The position numbers and the translations under genes were made by a program. Positions 57,888 through 64,000 of a stretch of 64,000 bases of DNA are shown in pieces. The notes under the pieces were generated by a model. That model was not told the origin of the DNA. It worked only from the letters and a program-made list of their open reading frames with translations, and searched no databases. The DNA is from CAYOSF01 sp964406605 (lineage in GTDB: Bacteria > Chloroflexota > Dehalococcoidia > DSTF01 > RBG-16-68-14): the NCBI GenBank assembly GCA_964406605.1, contig CAYOSF010000006.1, positions 186,001 to 250,000 on the forward strand, read 5' to 3'. Within the stretch, counting starts at the first letter, position 1. Every line of letters starts with the position of its first letter.

Positions 57888-58663
57888 TCCTTCGGCGGGT
57901 ACGAGAGCAAGTCACTGCCGAACGACGGGTCCGGCCCCAGCTCGGCGCGGGCCTGCTCCACCGCTTCCTCGATCGATAGCCCGTTGAGCACGACCAGCTC
58001 GAGCAGGCGCTCGGTGACGGTGTCCGTGTGCTCGGCGGACACCAGCCCGTCCCAGCTCACCACGTCCTTGGCGCCCCGTTCCACCAGCGCCTGCGCCAGC
58101 GAGTCGGAGGCCAGGCCGCTGCACCCCATCACGATCACGGTCGCGCCGTCGAACGATCCCTCCATGCTCGATTCGATGAACTCCGCCGGCACGCCGAAGT
58201 ACCGCGGCAGGTCACGCAGCTCGATACTTCCGTCTTCGGGGTAGTCCGTCCGGTAGGCCCCGACGATGAGGCGTCGTGCTTCTTGCTCCTTCAGGTGCTT
58301 CGTCTGGCCGTATGGCTCGGAGGTGAAGAGGAAGGCGTCCTGCTCCCTCCCTTCCTCCTGGATGAGGCCGGAGTGGGCCCTGAGGATCACCAGGTCGTAT
58401 CCGAGCGTGGGCAGGCTACGGTAGAAGTCCACCGTTACCTCCTCGCCCGGGTAGTAGTCCACGGTGTAGCCTGCCTGCTCCAGCGTCTTTGTCGCCGCCT
58501 CGGCGAAGTCGGGGTTGGGCTGCGTCAGGGCGAGCTGATCGACGATGACCGCCCTCGGCGGCCCGGAGTCGCTGTCCGAGCCGGACGATCCGCAGGCGAT
58601 CGCGGCGACCGCCAGCGTGAAGGCCAGCCCGGCTGTGGCGAGCGCCGCAACGTACTTCTTCAT
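57884..58663 (-). CDS. Lipoprotein with caspase/CHAT-like fold
   Basis: The 259-residue protein has a lipoprotein signal with Cys24 followed by a Ser/Asp/Gly linker. The mature part looks like a CHAT/caspase-like (clan CD) domain: a putative catalytic His97 in LVILRAHSG and a putative Cys181 in VIVMGCSGL, followed by the diagnostic ALVERGAKDVVSWDG and GLSIEEAVEQAR segments. In known families this fold gives cysteine proteases, often in signalling or defence. An extracytoplasmic lipid-anchored form is unusual. ATG at 58663. No activating partner is next to it. Confidence 0.7.
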   Translation of the reverse strand: MKKYVAALATAGLAFTLAVAAIACGSSGSDSDSGPPRAVIVDQLALTQPNPDFAEAATKTLEQAGYTVDYYPGEEVTVDFYRSLPTLGYDLVILRAHSGLIQEEGREQDAFLFTSEPYGQTKHLKEQEARRLIVGAYRTDYPEDGSIELRDLPRYFGVPAEFIESSMEGSFDGATVIVMGCSGLASDSLAQALVERGAKDVVSWDGLVSAEHTDTVTERLLELVVLNGLSIEEAVEQARAELGPDPSFGSDLLSYPPKD

Positions 58664-58747
58664 GGAGCGAACCCGTAACTCTGAGGCCGCCCGCGTAGTG
58701 CCGGGCGGCCTCATCCGATAGCCTTGCCCCATCTTAGCGCAAGTCCC

Positions 58748-58877
58748 CGCCCGCCACCGCCTCGTCCGGCCGGCGCTGGTCGCTTGTGCTCCCTCGCCCC
58801 GAGTTGACGCTCTCCCCTCTCCCTTGCGAGGGAGAGGGGCCGGGGGTGAGGGAGTGCCGCGGTTTCTCGCCCGCTAC
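58748..58877. repeat. Composite hairpin repeat, copy C
   Basis: The core is an inverted repeat around 58813-58840 (CCCCTCTCCC and GGGAGAGGGG) followed by CCGGGGGTGAGGGAGTGC and GGTTTCTCGCCCGCTAC. On the minus strand it reads the familiar false peptide SLTPGPSP. The left flank CCTCGTCCGG, then GGCGCTGGTCG, matches the 3' end of the isomerase gene at 61377. The repeat ends in GCTAC, whose CTA supplies the stop codon of the PKD-protein gene. Confidence 0.75.
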
Positions 58878-60868
58878 CGGAGCTTGCGCCTCCTCGCGTA
58901 CAACGCCGCGCCACCCAGCGCGATAGCTGCCGCCGTGCTGGCTACGATGGTCCCGGCCAGCAAGCCGGCGTTGCCACCCGAAGCGTCGCTTCCGCTGATG
59001 TCCGGGAAGGCACCGACGCCGCCTACGACGACAGTAGGCGTGGGCGTGTCTGTGGCCGTGCTGGTGGCGGTGCGTGTCGCAGTCGAGGTTGCTGTGGCAG
59101 TTGGCGTGTGAGTCTGTGTTGGAGTAGGCGTATTGGTGGGCGTATTGGTCGGTGTGTCGGTTGGGGTGTTCGTGGGCGTGAATGTGGGTGTGTCCGTCGG
59201 CTGGGCGTCGACGGTCAGCACCTTCTTCACGGCCTCCACCACGCCGTTGCTGTCCGTCACTTCGAGCGCCACCGAGTATGTCCCAAGTAAGGGGAATACG
59301 TGCGAGTATGTCCCGCAGTCCGTATCCTCCGCATTCCCGTCGTTGCCCACGTCCCATTCGCACGTGTATGGCTGGGTGCCTCCGTCAATTGTCGCTGTGA
59401 ACGTTACTGGCTTCTCTGCTATCGGTTCCCCCGGGTCGTACGTGTAGTCCACCACCAACGGCTGCGCCACCACGGTGACGACCTTATTGACGGTTGTGGC
59501 GTCCGGCGTCGGCGGCGGTGACGAGATAGGAGGGGGCACCGTCTCGCTATAGTTCGCGCACTCCAGCCAGATGAATGTCGGCGGATTGACACCATCATCG
59601 TACACGAGAAGGTGAATGTTGTCGCTCGAGTTGAAGTAGCCATTATCAACGAAGTACTGCACTCCCTCCTGGAGCGTGATCGAGCCATCACTCGGCCTAC
59701 ATCCCGGGACCGCTGGCAGATTGCTGTAGGCTTGGCGCATGCCCGCAAAGCTGGACGTGCCACTTAGTACATCTGCTATCGCTACTGTGATGATGCTCGA
59801 TGCATCCACGTGTGCCTCGGTCCAACCAGGAGGGCTGAAGGAAGGGCTCGCGAGCGCGGTCTTGACCTGATTCCTGTCGTAGAATCCTTCGGGGCATATG
59901 GCTGTAGGGAGCAGAGAATGACTGCTTGGTCGGCTTTCAACCGCAAGCTGCACCGAAAAAGCTCCTTTGGACGGAAAAGTATGGACGAAAGAATCCTCGC
60001 AGTCGGCCGTTTGCTCCGTCGTTCCGTCCGCTCCGACGTTCCAGGCGCAGGTGAAAGGAGCCTTGCCGCCACTAATCTGGCTTGTGAAAGTGACTGGCTT
60101 ACCAGTCGTAGGTGCGGACGGAACGAAACCGAAGTCGGCAACGATCGGTGCGGGAGGGATTGGCTCACTGTCGGCGGTAAGCGTCAGGACGAGTTGCCCG
60201 CCACAGCATTCCGTGTAGTCTAGCTCGAATGGAAAGCTACCGCCTTCGGGAAAATCGACAACAAGGTTATTCTGCGCCGGTGGACTTGGAATGTTGTAAG
60301 AACCCACGACAGGATATCCGGTGAACGGACCGGATGCTGGTGGGTTCACCATGGACCCACTTACATAGGTCGGCTGTACACCTGAGGCGTTGGGCCCGAT
60401 GTTCAGTATCCACCCATCATCGGAATAGAAATTGAACGTAACTTGAGACGGACCTGGCAGCGTCATGAACCCGGTCAGGACCGCCTGGAAGTAGTAGAGA
60501 CTACCCACTCCGGCCTGCAGGCCGTTTCCCTGAGCTGGAATAGTCTGGCAGGACCCGTCCGGCTGCTGCACGACATCTGTCAACGGGCGTGTGTTCACTC
60601 CTACTCCCGTCGGGTTGGTGCACGACACTGTGCCCGCGGGCGGATTGAAGTTGATTGCAGGGAACACCTGAGTGAAAGCCACCGGATCCATCGGGGTGGC
60701 TGAGAAAGCCCCCGAGTTTGATGGATTATTGAGGAACTGCGCCGTCACAGATCCGATACTCACGCCGGCGGGCGAAGCCAAGGAAGATGAAGGTCCCCCG
60801 CCGATCCCGGACAGGCAGATGGCAATCGTAGCGGCGAAAGCTAGTATTCCCGTCATCGTCCTAAGCAC
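58874..60868 (-). CDS. Secreted PKD-domain protein with Thr/Pro stalk and C-terminal anchor
   Basis: The 664-residue protein has a signal peptide (about 5-30), a PA14/fibro-slime-like domain (about 90-215, with FNFYSDDGWILNIG), two PKD domains (about 225-310 and 475-565), a Thr/Pro repeat stalk (about 570-625, TPTNTPTDTPT-type units) and a membrane segment before ARRRKLR. This is a typical surface stalk protein of Chloroflexota-like bacteria, perhaps binding carbohydrate or protein. GTG at 60868 follows GAGGAGGACCCA. Its stop codon lies within a genomic hairpin repeat. Confidence 0.8.
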   Translation of the reverse strand: MLRTMTGILAFAATIAICLSGIGGGPSSSLASPAGVSIGSVTAQFLNNPSNSGAFSATPMDPVAFTQVFPAINFNPPAGTVSCTNPTGVGVNTRPLTDVVQQPDGSCQTIPAQGNGLQAGVGSLYYFQAVLTGFMTLPGPSQVTFNFYSDDGWILNIGPNASGVQPTYVSGSMVNPPASGPFTGYPVVGSYNIPSPPAQNNLVVDFPEGGSFPFELDYTECCGGQLVLTLTADSEPIPPAPIVADFGFVPSAPTTGKPVTFTSQISGGKAPFTCAWNVGADGTTEQTADCEDSFVHTFPSKGAFSVQLAVESRPSSHSLLPTAICPEGFYDRNQVKTALASPSFSPPGWTEAHVDASSIITVAIADVLSGTSSFAGMRQAYSNLPAVPGCRPSDGSITLQEGVQYFVDNGYFNSSDNIHLLVYDDGVNPPTFIWLECANYSETVPPPISSPPPTPDATTVNKVVTVVAQPLVVDYTYDPGEPIAEKPVTFTATIDGGTQPYTCEWDVGNDGNAEDTDCGTYSHVFPLLGTYSVALEVTDSNGVVEAVKKVLTVDAQPTDTPTFTPTNTPTDTPTNTPTNTPTPTQTHTPTATATSTATRTATSTATDTPTPTVVVGGVGAFPDISGSDASGGNAGLLAGTIVASTAAAIALGGAALYARRRKLR

Positions 60869-61376
60869 TGGGTCCTCCTCTACTTGTCCATCTTGCAGGC
60901 TCGCGCGATCTTGACGATCCAGGAGTGAGTCGCTGCCAACATGAGGGCCAGGGCGTGCCGCGTAGCGTCCACCATGCACCTGGCCAGCCAATACTTACAG
61001 CACCGGCGGCTCCCCATGAGCCGGCACAACAAGACATCCCAAGTCCAGTCGCGAAGCTGAAGACCAAGCGGGGTTACCGTGTGTGGAGTATCATCTCCAC
61101 CAGTCGGCGCTATGTTAGCACCGAAGTACGCCAGTGCGCATGGGCAATATTAAGTAGTCCCCAAATCTTTTTCTGGCTGCGGGGAAGTGCGAACCGGTGT
61201 TCGCCCGCTATTCCACCACGCCGCGTTCGCGCAGAAAGGGGATGGCCGCTGCTACCGCCTTGTCCGGCTGGCGCTGGTCGGTTCTGCTCCCTCACCCCGA
61301 GCTGACGCTCGCCCCTCTCCCCGCCTCAGGCGGGGAGAGGGGCCGGGGGTGAGGGAGTGCTGCGGTTTCTCGCCCG
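60869..61376. other. Intergenic region with duplicated gene tail and hairpin repeat
   Basis: The right part (61203-61376) is a composite repeat. Positions 61203-61280 copy the 3' end of the adjacent isomerase gene: the minus strand reads DQRQPDKAVAAAIPFLRERGVVE and then a stop, two residues different from the true end. It is followed by a hairpin repeat (61303-61343) ending in the gene's own stop. The left part (60869-61190) is less GC-rich and holds the PKD gene's upstream region; no gene is seen. Confidence 0.65.
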
Positions 61377-61380
61377 CTAC
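61249..61380. repeat. Composite hairpin repeat, copy B
   Basis: Shares with copy C the sequence from the CTTGTCCGGCTGGCGCTGGTCG flank segment through GCTCCCTC, CCCCGAG, a stem CCCCTCTCCCCGCC / GGCGGGGAGAGGGG, then CCGGGGGTGAGGGAGTGC and GGTTTCTCGCCCGCTAC. As in copy C, the final CTA is the stop codon of the flanking leftward gene. Confidence 0.75.
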
Positions 61381-62291
61381 TCCACCACGCCGCGCTCGCG
61401 CAGGAAGGGGATGGCACTCGCCACGGCCTCGTCCGGCTGGCGTTGGTCGATCTCGAAGACGCGCAGCGCGGTCGCCGGGATGCCGCGCGCCAGGTACTCC
61501 CACTCGACGTCTCCATGACCGGGCGCGCGGTGGTCGCCCAGGCCGTCCACGTCGTGCAGGTGGCATCCCATGGTCCGCGGCCCCAGCGCGTCGAGCCAGG
61601 CCCGTTTGTCGACATAACCAAGGCGCCACTGCACTTCGGTGTGGCCCACGTCGTGCCAGTAGCCGACCAGATCCGGAGGGTAGTCTGCCATCAGTGTCAG
61701 CGCCTCATCGACGAGGGGGATCTCGTGGTGGTGGAGGCGGCTCTCGATCCCCAGCGCCACGCCGCGTTCCCGGGCGTAGGGGACCAGCTCTGCCAGCGTC
61801 TCGCGCGCGCGTTCGAAGTACGGCGGCGCCAGCTCCGCCCGTCGCTCCTTCGTCTCCTGCCGCAGCGCGTCCTGCTCGGGCCCTGTGCGGGTGCCCGAAT
61901 CGAACAGGCGCCGCATCTTCCGTTCCGGCTCGAGGATCTCGCTGCCGGCGCCGCCCAGGTGCAGCACCACGAACCTGGCCCCCAGGGCGACCGCGTGGTC
62001 GATGCTGCGCTCCGTCTGCTCGATGGCCGTCCGCCGCTCCTCGTCATCCAGCGACGCCAGGTTGAGGGAGTCGTTGCTCCGGCCGCCCACTCTCGCTTCC
62101 GGTGCCGGCGCATGGATGCTCACGATCCTGGCGCCGGATCCGTCTATCAGCCGCTCGAAGGGCGCCTCGGGCGTGAGGTGGCTCACCTCCAGGGCGTCGT
62201 ATCCAAGCGCCCGCACCGCGCGCACGAAGTCGTGCATGTCGGCGAAGCGCGCCTGCTGCGCCCACATGGTCGAGATGGCGTAGCTGGTCAC
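61377..62291 (-). CDS. Sugar phosphate isomerase/epimerase-like TIM-barrel protein
   Basis: The 304-residue protein belongs to the xylose-isomerase-like/AP endonuclease 2 superfamily of divalent-metal TIM barrels. Recognisable parts are IVSIHAPAP, ARFVVLHLGG, GVALGIESRLHHHEIP, a DLVGYWHDVGHTEV metal-site segment and MGCHLHDVDGLGDHRAPGHGDV. Metal-binding His, Glu and Asp are thus present. GTG at 62291 overlaps the preceding gene's stop by four bases and follows GAGGAG. The last 23 codons are duplicated just downstream. Substrate unknown. Confidence 0.8.
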   Translation of the reverse strand: MTSYAISTMWAQQARFADMHDFVRAVRALGYDALEVSHLTPEAPFERLIDGSGARIVSIHAPAPEARVGGRSNDSLNLASLDDEERRTAIEQTERSIDHAVALGARFVVLHLGGAGSEILEPERKMRRLFDSGTRTGPEQDALRQETKERRAELAPPYFERARETLAELVPYARERGVALGIESRLHHHEIPLVDEALTLMADYPPDLVGYWHDVGHTEVQWRLGYVDKRAWLDALGPRTMGCHLHDVDGLGDHRAPGHGDVEWEYLARGIPATALRVFEIDQRQPDEAVASAIPFLRERGVVE

Positions 62292-62578
62292 GAGGACTCC
62301 TCTGCCGCTGCCTTGGCCGCCCTCCGTACCACGATGGCCGAAGCGACGGCTCCTGCCGCCGTCGCCGCCAGCAGGCTGATCCCGAAGCCGAAGCTGTCCT
62401 TGCCCCCCAGCGCAGGGGTCAGCGCACCCGCGGCCACTCCTGCGACAAACGCAACCGGTAGGGCCACCAGCGCGCCTCGCCCCCGGCCGACGATCAGCGC
62501 TGCGCACCAGGGCACCAGACCACAGGCGCCCCAAAGGACCAGGACGGCGGCCAAACCGAGCGATTCCCAAAGCGTCAC
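62288..62578 (-). CDS. Small hypothetical membrane protein
   Basis: From GTG at 62578 the product is 96 residues with three hydrophobic segments (about 5-25, 30-50 and 63-85) and a basic C-terminus. A longer in-frame extension to 62800 is hydrophilic and low in family character, so the shorter start is preferred, though its ribosome site is weak. It overlaps the isomerase-like gene by four bases and is likely co-translated. No family is recognised. Confidence 0.5.
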   Translation of the reverse strand: MTLWESLGLAAVLVLWGACGLVPWCAALIVGRGRGALVALPVAFVAGVAAGALTPALGGKDSFGFGISLLAATAAGAVASAIVVRRAAKAAAEESS

Positions 62579-62851
62579 TATCTGCAGGCTATGCCATGGC
62601 GCGTGATCGAGTCCAGAATTGATGGCCCGCTGTGCGGCCGCTGGGGCTCTTGCCGTCCGGCGGCGTTTGTCGGACGATCGCCGTGGAGGATTCGTGCCCT
62701 CGCGCTCCGACGGACTCGGCCGCGGGCCGGGCTCTCCTATCATCATGAACATGACTGGAACAAACAGCACATCGGGTCCGTCTATGAACATGAGGGTCAT
62801 GCGCGCCCTTTGGGATCGCGCGAGATAGTGTGATTTCTAAGGAGGACTGAA

Positions 62852-64000
62852 ATGGCCGCCATGCTCAGGAATACCTTTCGGGGGGCGCTGCTTGCCGCCC
62901 TCCTAGTCCTGCCGATCGTCTGGTCTGGCTGTGGCGGCGGCGGGTCGTCGACCGGCGATCTGCTCGGCTCTATCGCCGAGGCTCGGTCCGATAAGGAGCG
63001 GATCACCGATCCGGATGTCGCGCCTGCGGACTTGGACGAGCTGGTACGCGGCAACAGTACCTTCGCGTTCGATCTCTACCACGCGTTGCGCGATGAGGAG
63101 GGCAACCTCTTCTTCTCCCCGTACAGCATCTCGGCGGCGCTCGCCATGACCTACGCCGGGGCCCGGGGAGGGACCGAGCAGGAGATGGCGGATGCGCTCA
63201 GCTTCTTCCTACCGCAAGAGAAGCTGCATCCTGCCTTCAACGCACTGGATCTCAGCCTCGCGCAGCAAGAGGAGCCCGTGGAGGAGGAAGGCGGCGAGGT
63301 CTTCCAGCTCAGCATCGCGAACTCTGTCTGGGGTCAGAAGGACTTCGAGTTCCTGGCGCCGTTCCTGGACACGCTGGCTGAGCACTACGGCGCCGGCCTG
63401 CGGCTGCTCGATTTCATCAATGAGCCCGAGCAGGCCCGCGAGACGATCAACGCCTGGGTGAGCGACCAGACCGAGGAACGCATCCCCGAACTCATCCCCC
63501 AGGGCGTCATCGACGATCTCACGAGGCTCGTTCTCACCAACGCAATCTACTTCAACGCCTCGTGGCTGGTGCCCTTCCCGGAAGAGAACACCCAGGAGGG
63601 GACGTTCCGCCTGCTCGACGGCTCTGAGGTGCAGGTCCCGATGATGAGCCTCAGCGAGATGCTTCGCTATGGCGAGGTGGACGGCGTGCAGGCCGTTCGC
63701 CTGCCCTACACCGGCGGGGCGTTCTCGGCCTACGTCCTGGCGCCGCCGGAGGGCGGGTTCGAGTCCTTCGAGGCCGGCCTCGACGCCGAGACGCTGGATG
63801 CCGTCATCGCGGGCATGGACGACGCGCAGCTCGCGCTCACCATGCCCAAGTTCGAGTTCGAGTCGAGCTTCGATCTCAACGATACGCTGAGCGAGTTGGG
63901 GATGCCTTCCGCGTTCACCGGCGAAGCCGACTTCTCAGGCATGGACGGCCGGCGTGACTTGTTCATCAGCGACGTGATCCACAAGGCGTTCGTCTCCGTG
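62852..64000 (+). CDS. Lipoprotein serpin (3' end outside the window)
   Basis: The 383 residues visible form a serpin, an inhibitor that traps proteases by a conformational change. A lipoprotein signal with Cys27 (VWSGC) is followed by a Gly/Ser linker and the serpin fold: NLFFSPYSISAALAMTYAGARGGTEQEM near residue 85, SVWGQ, INAWVSDQTEERIPELI, LVLTNAIYFNASW and MPKFEFESSFDLNDTLSELGM. FISDVIHKAFVSV, the segment just before the hinge, is the last seen, so the reactive loop that sets specificity lies beyond the window. AAGGAGGACTGA precedes the ATG. Bacterial serpins are uncommon; this one is surface-anchored. Confidence 0.9.
   Translation, partial: MAAMLRNTFRGALLAALLVLPIVWSGCGGGGSSTGDLLGSIAEARSDKERITDPDVAPADLDELVRGNSTFAFDLYHALRDEEGNLFFSPYSISAALAMTYAGARGGTEQEMADALSFFLPQEKLHPAFNALDLSLAQQEEPVEEEGGEVFQLSIANSVWGQKDFEFLAPFLDTLAEHYGAGLRLLDFINEPEQARETINAWVSDQTEERIPELIPQGVIDDLTRLVLTNAIYFNASWLVPFPEENTQEGTFRLLDGSEVQVPMMSLSEMLRYGEVDGVQAVRLPYTGGAFSAYVLAPPEGGFESFEAGLDAETLDAVIAGMDDAQLALTMPKFEFESSFDLNDTLSELGMPSAFTGEADFSGMDGRRDLFISDVIHKAFVSV

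Noticed and set aside
58734..59363. Minus-strand frame with HTHIHAHEHPNRHTDQ-type sequence
   Set aside because: It is an out-of-frame reading of the Thr/Pro repeat of the PKD protein, continued into the hairpin repeat (SLTPGPSP).
61060..61090. GCGGGGTTACCG string resembling the 3' end of a cyclic-di-GMP-I riboswitch
   Set aside because: The upstream conserved parts (the ACGCAAAGCC core and GNRA helix) are absent and the orientation does not face a gene.
1..64000. CRISPR arrays, rRNA, tmRNA, RNase P RNA
   Set aside because: No regularly spaced direct repeats of CRISPR length and no recognisable conserved RNA cores were seen; only two tRNAs are supported.

Overview
The window is GC-rich, densely coded bacterial chromosome. 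The best guess is Chloroflexota, near Dehalococcoidia, with medium confidence. That rests on Thr/Pro-rich secreted proteins with a C-terminal anchor, an archaeal-type nitrogen regulator (NrpR) in a bacterial setting, an Hdr/MvhD/MetV/MetF redox cluster, a reductive-dehalogenase-like ferredoxin protein and genome-wide hairpin repeats. No rRNA is present, so placement is inference from gene content.

Layout. 0.1-9.7 kb: cytochrome bd oxidase (cydAB), two orphan small genes, a rifampin-phosphotransferase-like dikinase, a Tam-type methyltransferase, a two-transmembrane protein and an MFS exporter. 9.8-12.5 kb: overlapping operon tlyA-nadK-GNAT-nudix, followed by a duplicated two-hairpin noncoding element. 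13.1-17.8 kb: metallo-beta-lactamase lipoprotein, then a leftward run of nudix, HAD, 2H phosphoesterase, methyltransferase and a GreA with altered tip residues. 18.1-23.8 kb: accessory stretch with an enoyl-CoA hydratase relative, an IS200-like element bounded by two perfect hairpins, a cupin, tRNA-Ala(CGC), a creatininase-family protein, a phage-like HTH fragment, a Fic AMP-transferase and tRNA-Arg(CCT).

23.8-27.1 kb: amt-glnB-glnA ending in a strong hairpin. 27.1-41.3 kb: the outstanding feature, a ten-gene leftward operon with overlapping genes, read as flpD2-metF-gltB2-like-gltB2-gltB1/B3-hdrC-hdrB-(HdrA-GltD-HdrA)-mvhD-metV. It joins the Hdr/MvhD/MetVF module known from acetogens with a full set of glutamate-synthase modules, with the GltD flavoprotein fused inside a double HdrA. 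41.4-46.5 kb: small unknown genes, a four-copy 11-bp operator-like array, a reductive-dehalogenase-like protein, glutamate dehydrogenase and NrpR. Ammonium import, PII, glutamine synthetase, glutamate dehydrogenase and NrpR near the C1/glutamate-synthase operon suggest a locus coupling nitrogen assimilation to folate-linked C1 redox chemistry.

46.8-64 kb: htpX-lemA; threonine synthase with a NIL-domain protein and a MoaD-like sulfur carrier behind a structured leader; a methyltransferase; a von Willebrand protein; a convergent restriction-modification pair; proS; an SDR; a caspase/CHAT-like lipoprotein; a PKD-domain surface protein; a TIM-barrel isomerase whose 3' end is duplicated together with a hairpin repeat; and a lipoprotein serpin cut by the window end.
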